Shown here: piece by piece, positions 1 to 7,526 of the stretch
Numbering within the stretch: position 1 is the first letter of the stretch
Layout of the letters: the number at the start of each line of letters is the position of its first letter
Source: JAEUIE01 sp046350055
Lineage (GTDB): Bacteria > Planctomycetota > Planctomycetia > Gemmatales > HRBIN36
Direction: 5' to 3'
NCBI GenBank assembly: GCA_046350055.1
Contig: JAXMBC010000001.1
Coordinates: 2,852,001-2,916,000, forward strand
DNA: 64,000 bases
Notes under the pieces: generated by a model
The model's database searches: none
Told to the model about the DNA's origin: nothing
What the model saw: only the letters and a program-made list of their open reading frames with translations
Translations under genes and position numbers: made by a program

Positions 1-534
1 GGCGGCGATGGCACCGAGCTTGTCGCCTTCGTCGAGAAGGACGCAGCCCTTCTGGTAGTGGTATTCGCCTGAGTGGCTGCTCATGCTTTCGAGCTTGCTG
101 ATGAGGTCTTTGGCCTGCTTGTGGTGCTTCTGCTGGAGATAGAGGCCGGCCCGCTGGAGCTGGACCTGGGTGGCGGTGTAGCCCATCTTTTCGGCCCGTT
201 CGAAGGCCTTGTGGGCTTCGTCGATGTCATTGAGCTGGGTGAGTGCCCGGCCCAGGTAGAACTGGGAGAGGGCGGTGTCGGCCTTGTGGAGGTGCTTGGC
301 AGCATCGCTGGTGCGGCCGAGGAACCAGTTGGCGACGCCTAGCTTGAGGTGCCACTTCTTTTCCGAGGGGCCGCCTGCTTCGACCTTGGCCTTCATGGCA
401 TCGACGGCTTCGCGGAGGGAGCGGTACTGGGTAGGCCCCTGGGCGAGACCATCGCGGAGTCGCTGGACGGTCCCTGCGTCGCAATCGTCTTTTTCGAGGA
501 ACATTGCCTTGATATCAGTGGTAATCGCATTCAT
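1..534 (-). CDS. TPR-repeat protein, 3' end cut by window edge
   Basis: The reading frame is open from an ATG at 534 to the first base of the window (178 codons, no stop), so the C-terminus is missing. The protein starts MNAITTDIKAMFLEKDD and holds helical tetratricopeptide-like repeats, for example the stretch around residues 75-140 with LGRALTQLNDIDEAHKAFERA. A GGAG lies about 10 bases before the ATG. There is no signal peptide, so a cytoplasmic scaffold or protein-interaction role is likely. The exact function cannot be told. The repeat class is clear from the A/G/L-rich helix pairs with alternating small residues. Confidence 0.75.
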   Translation of the reverse strand, partial: MNAITTDIKAMFLEKDDCDAGTVQRLRDGLAQGPTQYRSLREAVDAMKAKVEAGGPSEKKWHLKLGVANWFLGRTSDAAKHLHKADTALSQFYLGRALTQLNDIDEAHKAFERAEKMGYTATQVQLQRAGLYLQQKHHKQAKDLISKLESMSSHSGEYHYQKGCVLLDEGDKLGAIAA

Positions 535-668
535 CGCGCGCGCACTCCAGCCAGTGATCTGCGTATTCGAGTCTATTAATATAGAAGGAAGGGGGTGGGG
601 AGCAAGGTGAAATGGCGGTGAGGAGAGGGGGGGCCTTAGGGGTGGCCGGCAAATTCATGAGAGTGGGC

Positions 669-973
669 GTGCCACGGAGGTGTAAGTCATACTGCTGACG
701 CGATTTCGATGGATGGCAGGCATGGCAAGATGGTACTATATCCGGCACGGAGGAGACGGAGTGCAGTCACCTCCGTGGTACGCGAACTCATGGAACTTCG
801 GGTATTTTGCTTGGCAATCTCGTTTAGTTTTTGACAAGCTGTGGCAGGGTCGTGAATGTACTCCTTCTCGACCCTGCAGCCAGGGAGACACATCCCCGCG
901 AGACATCAGGGTCGAGCGGAATACCGCACGATCCTGCAACGGCTTGGAATACGAGACAATCCGGGCACCCGGC
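669..973 (+). repeat. 305-bp direct repeat, copy 1
   Basis: This stretch is nearly identical to 1624-1929. It opens with GTGCCACGGAGGTGTAAGTC and closes with AATCCGGGCACCCGGC. Inside are inverted repeats: CCACGGAGGTG near 671 pairs with CACCTCCGTGG near 769, and GGCAGGGTCG pairs with CGACCCTGC around 845-884. It ends 21 bases before the start of the HEAT-like gene. It has no convincing coding frame: the ORFs that cross it differ between the two copies. It accounts for most of the gene-free interval 535-994. Confidence 0.8.
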
Positions 974-994
974 TTATCCAGGAGCTGAAATAAA

Positions 995-1558
995 ATGAAT
1001 ATGAGATCTAAAGTAGTATATGTAATGCTCACTTTCGGTTTATTCAGTGTTCTGCTGTGGGCAATTGCTTCACGCGAGATTCCTTCTGTCAATGATGTGC
1101 AGATGCTAGTTGCATGCTATAGGCAGGGTGACGTAGAATGCAATGCGCAAAAATTGTATTCATACTGCAATTCAAGCAATGATATGGTTAAATACTACGC
1201 GATAAATTCTATAGGAGACATCGGTGCTGAGGGTGTAATATTTCTTAACTACTTAGCATTATTGTTAGACAATGACGACCCTTTCGTACGTGATGCAGCG
1301 GCCCATTCAATTCTGAAGCTTGCTCATCATGGTAAGGTGACTTCAATTTCGCTTGTGCGAATAATATATAGCCATGTAAATGAAAGTGCTGCTAGATATG
1401 CAGTAGATGCGTTAGGCGAATATGGGGACCGAGACAGTAGTATTATCGAATGCATAGCATATGCATACAATGCTAAAGATACTGCATGCAGGCAGGCCGC
1501 TACGAAAGCATATAGAAAAATTACAGGGAATGAAATACAGAATGTTGTCAGTAAATAG
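995..1558 (+). CDS. HEAT-repeat-like membrane-anchored protein
   Basis: 187 aa. Residues 6-28 form a hydrophobic anchor (VVYVMLTFGLFSVLLWAIA). The rest consists of short paired helices typical of HEAT/armadillo repeats (for example MVKYYAINSIGDIGAEGVIF, DPFVRDAAAHSILKLAHHG, SAARYAVDALGEYGDRDS). Such repeats bind other proteins; the partner is unknown. The gene is markedly AT-rich against its surroundings, as is the broken DUF1559 gene downstream, and each is preceded at 21-28 bases by a copy of the 305-bp repeat. This suggests a duplicated or transferred unit. HEAT assignment is by pattern only. Confidence 0.7.
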   Translation: MNMRSKVVYVMLTFGLFSVLLWAIASREIPSVNDVQMLVACYRQGDVECNAQKLYSYCNSSNDMVKYYAINSIGDIGAEGVIFLNYLALLLDNDDPFVRDAAAHSILKLAHHGKVTSISLVRIIYSHVNESAARYAVDALGEYGDRDSSIIECIAYAYNAKDTACRQAATKAYRKITGNEIQNVVSK

Positions 1559-1623
1559 ATTTGTGCTGCAAGGTTCAGTAATGGCCGTAATGCTTTGTGC
1601 CCAGGAGGCTCGTTAGATATGCT

Positions 1624-1929
1624 GTGCCACGGAGGTGTAAGTCATAATGCTGACGCGATTTCGATGGATGGCAGGCATGGCAAGATGGTACTATATCCGG
1701 CACGGAGGAGACGGAGTGCAGTCACCTCTGTGGTACGCGAACTCATGGAACTTCCAGGTATTCGGCCTGACAATCTCGTTTTGTTTTTGACAAGCTGTGG
1801 CAGGGTCGTGAATGTACTCATTCTCGACCCTGCAGCCAGGGAGACACATCCCCGCGAGACATCAGGGCCGAGTGAAGTGCCGCACGACCCTGCCACGGCT
1901 TGGAATACGAGACAATCCGGGCACCCGGC
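1624..1929 (+). repeat. 305-bp direct repeat, copy 2
   Basis: Near-identical second copy of 669-973, with scattered substitutions and the same internal hairpins (arms CCACGGAGGTG and GGCAGGGTCG). It ends 28 bases before the ATG of the interrupted DUF1559 gene at 1958. It fills most of the gene-free stretch 1559-1957. Its position in front of two separate genes suggests a duplicated upstream or leader segment rather than a coding sequence. Confidence 0.8.
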
Positions 1930-1957
1930 CTGGCGGTAGGTGTGTGCGAGGGAAAGT

Positions 1958-2047
1958 ATGAGGAATATAAAAACGGCAGCGTTATTATGTTTTATTGGAG
2001 TTTTTCTGCTTTCAATGGCAATCCGGTTCTTGGTAGTGTCCGCTTAG
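1958..2047 (+). pseudogene. DUF1559-like protein, 5' fragment cut by IS
   Basis: ATG at 1958 opens MRNIKTAALLCFIGVFLLSM, a membrane-anchor N-terminus, and runs into the IS at 2032, where the element supplies a stop (2045-2047). The remainder of the gene lies at 11304-12000 on the other strand. Joining 1958-2031 to the reverse complement of 11304-12000 gives an uninterrupted 256-codon frame across the single target copy CGGTTCTT. Both the break and its in-frame repair are read directly from the sequence. Confidence 0.85.
2024..2031 (+). repeat. target duplication CGGTTCTT, first half
   Basis: The eight bases before the left end of IS copy 1 read CGGTTCTT. They do not match the eight bases after the same copy (GAAACTTG) but match, reversed, 12001-12008 beside IS copy 2. 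This is one half of an 8-bp target duplication separated from its partner by inversion. Confidence 0.85.
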
Positions 2048-2484
2048 TGTGTTGATGACTTCGGCTTGTTCCAATTTACGATTTTCAAGCCCACCGCTGT
2101 TATCGGCTCGAAATCGGCAGTGTTGTTAGTAACCAATATAAGCTGATTCTCGATTGCTATTGAGGCTATGTGTAGGTCGTAAGGGTCATAGCCCTTGAAG
2201 TCACGCCGCAAACTAGCAAACACTTTTAGTGAACTGGATGTAAACGGAAGAACTACCTGCTCTTTGATAAAGTGTACTGACCTATGGACACATCCATATG
2301 TATCTACCAGCTCTTCTCGAGGGCAGTCCTTGACTTCGGCGTGCCATCCATAGATAACCTCGCCGACCGTTACCACTGAAACGAACACACTGTTGATCGG
2401 CTGCGATTCAACGATTGACGATACTGGCTCCTCTTCGCCAGCCCATTTGCTGAATATGTCTGTATCCAATAGATAACGGTTCAT
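2044..2484 (-). CDS. PIN-domain (VapC-like) toxin, IS cargo
   Basis: 146 aa. PIN-domain ribonucleases cleave RNA with a metal site made of conserved acids. Visible here are the first Asp in YLLDTDIF (residue 7-9), Glu in VGEVIYG (about 43), Asp in DPYDLHIASIAI (about 103) and the terminal strand with NNTADF (about 120). The start overlaps the stop of the upstream 137-aa gene in an ATGA, so the two are translationally coupled. The stop codon lies within the element's terminal inverted repeat. It is probably the toxin of an addiction pair carried by the IS. Which neighbour is the antitoxin is inferred, not shown. Confidence 0.82.
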   Translation of the reverse strand: MNRYLLDTDIFSKWAGEEEPVSSIVESQPINSVFVSVVTVGEVIYGWHAEVKDCPREELVDTYGCVHRSVHFIKEQVVLPFTSSSLKVFASLRRDFKGYDPYDLHIASIAIENQLILVTNNTADFEPITAVGLKIVNWNKPKSSTH

Positions 2485-2894
2485 GATCCATTCGCAATTT
2501 CAGCCAATCGACGCTGTTCCCTTCGCTCCGCCATCTTCTTTTTTACATTTTCATAGCGAGGGTTGTTGGCAAACATACCCCGAAACTTCCGCCAAGGATT
2601 CTCATCCTCAATGACCATCAGACTGGTTGCTGGCAGAAATCCAATGAATTGGAACGGCTTCCCTGCAAAGGTTGGCTGAGTAAGTTTAACTTGGTCTTCG
2701 TGTGGCATGACGTACTGTTCCCCATGAATCCTCATGCCACTTTGAGGAAGCTGTTGATACGGTATTGTACTGACAGCTAGCTTCCGTTTAACAGTTGCTG
2801 GCTGGCTAGCGCCAAGATTATAGCCATAAGTTTGTCCTCCCACGTATCGACCCTTGGAAGGGACATAGCGTTCTTTGATTCGGATTGTGGACAT
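2481..2894 (-). CDS. unknown IS cargo protein, possible antitoxin
   Basis: 137 aa, not recognised. It has a β-rich N-terminal two thirds and a strongly basic helical tail (around 115-130, NVKKKMAERREQRRLAEIA). It is placed directly before the PIN toxin with a 4-base ATGA overlap and 2 bases after the DUF6941-like gene. Position and coupling make it the first candidate for the cognate antitoxin, but it does not look like a known antitoxin family. Identical copy at 13890-14303. Confidence 0.7.
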   Translation of the reverse strand: MSTIRIKERYVPSKGRYVGGQTYGYNLGASQPATVKRKLAVSTIPYQQLPQSGMRIHGEQYVMPHEDQVKLTQPTFAGKPFQFIGFLPATSLMVIEDENPWRKFRGMFANNPRYENVKKKMAERREQRRLAEIANGS

Positions 2895-2896
2895 TG

Positions 2897-3367
2897 TTAC
2901 TTCTCCACTGTCTCTTGTTGCTCAACAACTTTGAACGGGATCACTCCGACACGAATGCCATCCAATGTTAGTTCATATTGATAAATACCAAAGCCGGTCC
3001 ATTTGAATTTCATTGCCATCTCAGCATTGGCCACTTGGTTGGCTTCTGCCTTTTCATCAAATGCAAACTCTAGACCTGCGGATCGCGTTAGCTTCCCTTT
3101 TGTGTCTCGCAGCCCAATCTCGCATTTGTGGCGTGCTGGCGGTGAGTCACTCTTTCTGAAGCTAATGTAAACACGAATTGGAAGTTCAACCCCTTCAACC
3201 TCTGTCTCAGGCGCCTTCAACGTGATTACATCAACCACTCGAATCAGGCTGGGCAACTTGCCGTTTTCAAAAAGTACGCGTTCACACAAAACAGCGCAGC
3301 ACAACAGCGGCAGTTTCGCTGCTTTGCGTGCTTTCGCTTTGACTGCATTCTTTCGCGGTTTCGCCAT
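2897..3367 (-). CDS. DUF6941-like protein, IS cargo
   Basis: 156 aa. The N-terminus is very basic (MAKPRKNAVKAKARKAAKL), followed by a β-strand-rich domain starting CCAVLCERVLFENGKLPSLI. The opening CE..L.E.GK..LI.V.D pattern resembles the DUF6941 family, a small β-sandwich of unknown function; this is recognition by pattern, not by search. Two bases separate it from the RHH gene upstream and two from the 137-aa gene downstream, so all four cargo genes form one operon. Identical copy at 13417-13887. Confidence 0.68.
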   Translation of the reverse strand: MAKPRKNAVKAKARKAAKLPLLCCAVLCERVLFENGKLPSLIRVVDVITLKAPETEVEGVELPIRVYISFRKSDSPPARHKCEIGLRDTKGKLTRSAGLEFAFDEKAEANQVANAEMAMKFKWTGFGIYQYELTLDGIRVGVIPFKVVEQQETVEK

Positions 3368-3369
3368 CG

Positions 3370-3600
3370 CTAGTTCTTTCTCGATTCAATCAGAAAATGC
3401 ACAGGACGCTCAGCGTCTCCAAGTTCCTTTCGCGCCGTCTGCCGGAGTCGCATTCTAACCCACGATGACAGGTCAAGGCCAGCAAGTTCTGCCGCCTCAA
3501 CAAAGGATTGTTTCTCAGCTTTTGTCATTCGCATCTCAACTCTTTCAGTGAGCGCGACAGAACCCTTTGTCGGGCGGCCCAGTCTTTCTGTTGTTTTCAT
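3370..3600 (-). CDS. ribbon-helix-helix regulator, IS cargo
   Basis: 76 aa from the ATG at 3600. Residues 15-60 match the ribbon-helix-helix fold: a short strand (ERVEMRMT), then helix (KAEKQSFVEAAELAG), turn (LDLSS), helix (WVRMRLRQTARKEL), as in CopG/MobC-type DNA binders. An upstream in-frame start at 3687 would add 29 residues but would read through the promoter and operator, so the ATG at 3600 is preferred. First gene of the cargo operon and the likely autorepressor: four TGTACG half-sites lie just upstream. Confidence 0.78.
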   Translation of the reverse strand: MKTTERLGRPTKGSVALTERVEMRMTKAEKQSFVEAAELAGLDLSSWVRMRLRQTARKELGDAERPVHFLIESRKN

Positions 3601-3673
3601 GAGACTATTGTACGTAATAATTCCGTACAAATCAAGCCGAATTAGTTTGACGCGTACGTACATCGTCCGTACA
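3601..3673 (-). promoter_or_regulatory. cargo promoter with TGTACG operator repeats
   Basis: Reading on the minus strand, TTGATT (3635-3630), a 17-base spacer and TACAAT (3612-3607) form a good sigma-70-type promoter, with only six bases between the -10 box and the ATG at 3600. The transcript would be leaderless or nearly so. Four TGTACG motifs lie at 3609-3673, one inverted pair (TTGTACG and CGTACAA) overlapping the -10 region. They are candidate operator sites for the RHH protein. Promoter and sites are seen; regulation is inferred. Confidence 0.65.
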
Positions 3674-3690
3674 TTAGTATTAGACAAATA

Positions 3691-3722
3691 AAGCCTGAGA
3701 CTGCTTCAACAATCCCAGGCTT
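3691..3722. terminator. hairpin between cargo promoter and transposase
   Basis: AAGCCTGAGA and TCCCAGGCTT form a 10-bp stem with one mismatch around a 12-base loop, next to an A/T-rich flank. It separates the cargo promoter from the transposase and may shield either from read-through. Mirrored at 13062-13093 in copy 2. Confidence 0.45.
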
Positions 3723-3801
3723 AAACTAGCACAGCCGAAGCCGAACCAGTGTGGCAACTGAATTATCGGCGAAAGCTGTGCGAACATCAAGAGGTGTTCG
3801 G

Positions 3802-4746
3802 ATGCTTTGCCCAAAATGCTCAACCCAATGCCGTAGGTTCGGAAAAGACCGCAACGGTAACCAACGCTACCAGTGCAAACCATGCTGCCAAACGTTTACA
3901 AACGTACCAGCCCGGCCCTTGGGTGAAATGCGTCTTCCGCTGGACAAAGCTGTTCAGTGCATCAAGTTGCTGATGGAAGGCTGCTCGATTCGTTCGACCG
4001 AACGAGTGACTGGTGTAAACCGGGACACTATTTGTAATCTTATCGTAACCGCTGGCGAGAAGGCTAAGCAGTTGCTAGAGTCTCGCATCGTCAACATCAA
4101 AGTTGAAGATGTTGAATGTGACGAAATATGGGGGTTCGTAGGCATGAAAGAAAAGACACGCATGTTCCAGTATCCCATGAGCGATGAAGGATATGGTGAT
4201 GCGTGGTGTTACGTCGGCTTTGAATCCAACACAAAGCTGATCCTGTCATGGCACCTTGGCAAGCGTACACCGCTAGACACTCAATGCTTCATGGAGAAGC
4301 TGAGGGAGACTGTAGCCGATGGCTTCCAGCTTACCACCGATGGTTTCAAGCCATACCCCAACGCAGTTCATTCGGTGTTTGGCCGTACTGTTGACTACGC
4401 ACAGTTGGTGAAGCAGTATGGTGAATCGGACGATGACAGGCGTTACTCACCGCCTTCAATCATTCGCATCGACAAAAACGTAATCATCGGTCAGCCTGCT
4501 GAGGATCGGGTATGCACTTCTTACGTTGAGAGAAACAATCTCAGCATCCGAACCTTCGTTCGCAGGATGACACGCCTCACTTGTGCATTCTCCAAGAAAT
4601 GGGAAAACCACGAGGCAGCGTTAGCTCTCTACTTCGCTTACTACAACTTCTGCTGGAAGCACAGCACACTCAAAACGACACCAGCAGTGGCAGCAGGCAT
4701 CGCAACCAAACAGTGGACGGTTGAAGAACTGCTCACAGCTAACTAG
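3802..4746 (+). CDS. IS1-family transposase, copy 1
   Basis: 314 aa from ATG 3802, which has AAGAGG 8 bases upstream; a GTG at 3751 would add 17 residues. The N-terminus is a zinc ribbon (CPKCSTQC ... YQCKPCC). A helix-turn-helix-like segment follows, then the DDE catalytic core: Asp in VECDEIWGFVG, Asp in QLTTDGFKPY, and Glu in TSYVERNNLSIRTF. The end, with ALYFAYYNFCWKH and TPAVAAGI, is typical of the single-frame IS1-type (DDE_Tnp_IS1) transposases. It catalyses movement of the whole 2.7-kb element, presumably including the cargo operon. Confidence 0.9.
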   Translation: MLCPKCSTQCRRFGKDRNGNQRYQCKPCCQTFTNVPARPLGEMRLPLDKAVQCIKLLMEGCSIRSTERVTGVNRDTICNLIVTAGEKAKQLLESRIVNIKVEDVECDEIWGFVGMKEKTRMFQYPMSDEGYGDAWCYVGFESNTKLILSWHLGKRTPLDTQCFMEKLRETVADGFQLTTDGFKPYPNAVHSVFGRTVDYAQLVKQYGESDDDRRYSPPSIIRIDKNVIIGQPAEDRVCTSYVERNNLSIRTFVRRMTRLTCAFSKKWENHEAALALYFAYYNFCWKHSTLKTTPAVAAGIATKQWTVEELLTAN

Positions 4747-4775
4747 GAAAATCAACACACTATGCGGACACTACC

Positions 4776-4783
4776 GAAACTTG
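4776..4783 (+). repeat. target duplication GAAACTTG, first half
   Basis: The eight bases after IS copy 1 read GAAACTTG. Their partner is 14753-14760 (CAAGTTTC, the reverse complement) beside IS copy 2, not the sequence on the other side of copy 1. Confidence 0.85.
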
Positions 4784-4987
4784 CTTGGTTTGAATGGCCA
4801 TCTTGCCACGATAAACGCTGAACAGTCCAACCGCCAACAATAGAACGCCGCCAAACAGAATGGTTCCAAGCAATGGACTCTCCCTGACTGAATGCCGCGA
4901 CCAACCGCTACCGGGCATGGTTGCGAGCAATTTTGCCTTATCGTATCGACATCTCGATTCGAGTCCAATGCTGCAGTTTGGGTTCAC
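4776..4987 (-). pseudogene. two-TM small membrane protein, 5' fragment
   Basis: Minus-strand frame from GTG 4987 or, more likely, ATG 4918 (MPGSGWSRHS), with one membrane segment (LGTILFGGVLLLAVGLFSVY). It runs into the IS inside ...IQTKQVS. The rest of the gene is at 14761-14971. Joining the reverse complement of 4776-4918 to 14761-14971 gives exactly 118 codons including the stop, with two membrane segments and a Pro-rich tail. Function unknown. The gene would have stood just upstream of the PP2C phosphatase at 15103. Confidence 0.8.
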
Positions 4988-5246
4988 TCAAGAGAGTGAC
5001 GTATCGCCGCCCACCAACGACCCGTGAGCAATGGCACCGCCCGTCTCCTATCCTTTGCCACTGACTGCTCACGAATTCTTCGTTGACGCCTCGCCTGGCA
5101 TCCTTCACACTGGATGGATCATCTCGCTGAAGGACCAGCGTCGTTATCGCAGCCTTGTCCCGGGACCGGTACAGCGGGCTGCCTGTCACATGCCGCTGTG
5201 CTTCATCCATCTCGAAGCCAACGCATGCATCTCGAAAGGGTTGGTC

Positions 5247-6392
5247 ATGTTTCATTTCGTTGTCAGGCTCGGCCTGATACTGGGCCTGCTGGCCGCCAGT
5301 GCGTCTTCCGCCTGGGCGCAACTCACGTTCAATTTCATTCAGGGCTCCGCTTCCTCCCCGATGATGACAGGCTTTCAGCAGGCGGGGGCACTCTGGTCAT
5401 CGCTCTTCAATGACCCCATCACGCTGAACATCCGCATCAACGCCGCAGCCCTGCCCACCGGGCAGATTGGTTCCACCAGCAACTTCTTTGACACCTACAC
5501 CTACGATTCGGTGCGAACCGCATTGATGAATGATCGCACCAGTGGCAGAGATTTCAGCAGTGCCGGTGCCTTGCAGAGTGGCCCGAATCTTTCGCTGCTG
5601 ATCAACCGCACAGCAAACAATCCAAATGGCGTAGTGAGCGCAACACCCTATTTCGATACCGGTGCCGGTGGACCGGGGCAGGCCGGGCCGGAGAACAACA
5701 ACACCATCCGCCTGACTAGCAGTAACGCCAAAGCCATGGGTCTGATGGCTGGTAATGACGCGGGCACCAACGCCATCATCACCATGACCACGCTGCAGGG
5801 TTACGACTTCGATCGCAGCAACGGCATCAACGCATCGCAGGTGGATTTTGTGGGCGTCGCTGCCCATGAACTGGGACATGCCCTGGGGTTCATGAGCGGC
5901 GTGGACAACCTCGATGGCAACGGAACCGCCCCCGGGCTCAACGACAATCAACTTCGCTTCATCACAGCTCTGGATCTCTTTCGCTTCTCCAGTCGAAGCA
6001 TCGGCTCGGGTGGAGGCCCCGGTGTCATCGACTGGACCGCGGATAACACGGTCAAATACTTCTCCGTGGATGGCGGTGCCACCCCCATCGCCACCTTTGC
6101 CAACGGTGCCAACTTCGGCGATGGCACCCAGGCCAGCCACTGGAAGGACAACCTGGGCCTCGGCATGATGGACCCCAGCGTAGCTGTGGGAGAACTGCTG
6201 ACCATCTCCAGCAACGACATCGCTGCCTTGGACGTGATCGGCTACAACCTCATCTCCGTTCCCGAGCCGACCACGTATCTCCTGCTCGGGACAATCACTG
6301 TCGCAGCGGGATGCTACATCAGGCATCGCCGCCAGCAACACCGCCGAGCGCAGCAGATTGACCTCGACGCAACCACGGCTGATTGCACCTGA
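5247..6392 (+). CDS. PEP-CTERM secreted zinc metalloprotease
   Basis: 381 aa from ATG 5247. The signal peptide is MFHFVVRLGLILGLLAASAS with cleavage after AWA. The zinc-protease motif HELGHALGFMSG (HExxHxxGxxS/G) sits near residue 208, matching secreted metalloproteases of the NF038122 type. The C-terminus carries VPEPTTYLLLG, a hydrophobic stretch and an Arg-rich tail (RHRRQQHRR): the PEP-CTERM sorting signal removed by an exosortase-type enzyme. An in-frame start at 5031 exists, but the signal peptide fixes 5247. The gene lies in the inverted segment and ends before a strong hairpin. Confidence 0.87.
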   Translation: MFHFVVRLGLILGLLAASASSAWAQLTFNFIQGSASSPMMTGFQQAGALWSSLFNDPITLNIRINAAALPTGQIGSTSNFFDTYTYDSVRTALMNDRTSGRDFSSAGALQSGPNLSLLINRTANNPNGVVSATPYFDTGAGGPGQAGPENNNTIRLTSSNAKAMGLMAGNDAGTNAIITMTTLQGYDFDRSNGINASQVDFVGVAAHELGHALGFMSGVDNLDGNGTAPGLNDNQLRFITALDLFRFSSRSIGSGGGPGVIDWTADNTVKYFSVDGGATPIATFANGANFGDGTQASHWKDNLGLGMMDPSVAVGELLTISSNDIAALDVIGYNLISVPEPTTYLLLGTITVAAGCYIRHRRQQHRRAQQIDLDATTADCT

Positions 6393-6407
6393 TATATCCT
6401 ATCTGAC

Positions 6408-6432
6408 GGCGCCCGTGTCTTTCACGGGCGCC
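6408..6432 (+). terminator. hairpin after the metalloprotease
   Basis: GGCGCCCGTG, loop TCTTT, CACGGGCGCC: a perfect 10-bp stem 15 bases after the stop codon. The following ACTGTTTGCG is only weakly T-rich, so termination is likely but not textbook. Confidence 0.7.
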
Positions 6433-6506
6433 ACTGTTTGCGCAGTCCCCTTATTCTCAAGCTTTTGCCCAGTCTTTGTCGATACTCCTTCATGGAGGAT
6501 CGCGCC

Positions 6507-7400
6507 ATGAAGGCTGTTCTTGCGCCACTACCGGTTCTCGGCATACTCCTGGGATGTGCCGGGGCGCTCCATGCGCAGGAACCGGTGGTCGTCGAACCGG
6601 CCAGGCCCTCGTTCCTCAAAACCCCTCGCCTCTTCAGCGAGGAGAAGCCTGAATCCGAAGGCGAAGAACGCAAGGACGAGATCGAAACGGATCGCGACTC
6701 CTTTACCCCCTCCACGACCACGGCTGGCAAGCGTCGGCTCATCTTCGAATCAGGCTGGACGTTCCTCGATAACCGTGGCTACAAGGAAACCAACAGCCTC
6801 CCCGAAGCCCTGTTCCGCTTCGGTCTGACCGAGCGACTGGAACTGCGACTGGCTACCAACTACGAAGTGGGCGGCGTGGGCAGCGACGTCAGTGGCGGCA
6901 CGGGTGGTGAGGAGTTTGACTCCCTCGGCAAGCTCGAGCGGGAATCCACCATCTCCTACGGCTTCAAATATCGATTGACCGAAGTAGACAACTGGCTCCC
7001 CGGCAGTGCCTTTATCGTCCAGGCTGCTACACCCACCAGCGGCAACACCACCAACACCCAACTGGCCACCACCTATGTCTTCGGCTGGGAACTCCCCTAC
7101 CAGATGAAACTCGACTCATCCTTCCGCTACATCCTGGCGACCGAAGAACACGATCACTTCAATGAATGGGCTCCCTCCGTCGTGCTGAAAGTTCCCGTGG
7201 GCGAACGCATCAACATCCATGCGGAATACTTCGGCGTTTTCTCCACCAACAAAGCCGAAGCTATCAACCACCAGTACTTCAGCCCGGGCGCACACTACCT
7301 CATCACGGAAAACTTCGAAGTCGGCTTCCGCCTCGGCTGGGGACTCAACGACCAGACCCCCCGCTTCTTCTCCAACATCGGCGTCGGCCTCCGCTTTTAG
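6507..7400 (+). CDS. outer-membrane β-barrel (transporter-like)
   Basis: 297 aa from ATG 6507, with GGAGG eight bases upstream. A signal peptide ends near ALHAQ. After an acidic linker (about residues 45-75) come amphipathic β-strands typical of the Phenol_MetA_deg/transporter-like outer membrane family: GLTERLELRLATNYEVGG, STISYGFKYRLTE, and the C-terminal FFSNIGVGLRF ending in Phe as barrels do. Such proteins form outer-membrane channels of usually unknown substrate. It lies in the inverted segment, convergent with the PEP-CTERM gene at 7527. Confidence 0.75.
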   Translation: MKAVLAPLPVLGILLGCAGALHAQEPVVVEPARPSFLKTPRLFSEEKPESEGEERKDEIETDRDSFTPSTTTAGKRRLIFESGWTFLDNRGYKETNSLPEALFRFGLTERLELRLATNYEVGGVGSDVSGGTGGEEFDSLGKLERESTISYGFKYRLTEVDNWLPGSAFIVQAATPTSGNTTNTQLATTYVFGWELPYQMKLDSSFRYILATEEHDHFNEWAPSVVLKVPVGERINIHAEYFGVFSTNKAEAINHQYFSPGAHYLITENFEVGFRLGWGLNDQTPRFFSNIGVGLRF

Positions 7401-7449
7401 TGCAACTCTCTCCTCTGTGTGTATTGGTGGCACAGACTTGAATCACCAT

Positions 7450-7475
7450 GCCACGGATGTGATGTAGTCATCTCA
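7450..7475 (+). repeat. GCCACGGATGTGATG repeat, short copy
   Basis: GCCACGGATGTGATGTAGTC is shared with 8398-8429 and, less exactly, 11202-11236. This copy lacks the closing arm, which is replaced by the terminator at 7479. The opening resembles the start of the 305-bp repeats at 669 and 1624. Confidence 0.6.
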
Positions 7476-7478
7476 ATG

Positions 7479-7509
7479 AAAAAGGCATGTCGAATCGACA
7501 TGCCTTTTT
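7479..7509. terminator. bidirectional Rho-independent terminator
   Basis: AAAAAGGCATGTCG, loop AAT, CGACATGCCTTTTT: a 14-bp perfect stem with A/T tracts on both sides, placed between two convergent genes (6507-7400 plus and 7527-8234 minus). It can serve both. Confidence 0.9.
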
Positions 7510-7526
7510 AGCTTGAGTTCTATTTA

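Larger units (their letters stand above)
2032..4775 (+). mobile_element. IS1-family element with toxin cargo, copy 1
   Basis: A 2,744-bp element bounded by 25-bp terminal inverted repeats that start GGTAGTGTCCGC and differ at one position (2032-2056 and 4751-4775). It carries a transposase on the plus strand and, divergently, a four-gene operon (RHH protein, two unknowns, PIN toxin). All encoded proteins are identical to those of the inverted copy at 12009-14752. The insertion interrupts a DUF1559-like gene. IS1-family elements commonly make 8-9 bp target duplications, which fits the 8-bp sequences found here. Confidence 0.9.

Noticed and set aside
736..1092. ORFs inside the 305-bp repeats (also 1595-1939, 1642-1896)
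   Set aside because: They lack ribosome sites, differ in frame or length between the two copies and have no protein-like pattern.
5397..6341. 314-codon minus-strand ORF opposite the PEP-CTERM metalloprotease
   Set aside because: Shadow frame; the plus strand has a signal peptide, HExxH motif and PEP-CTERM.
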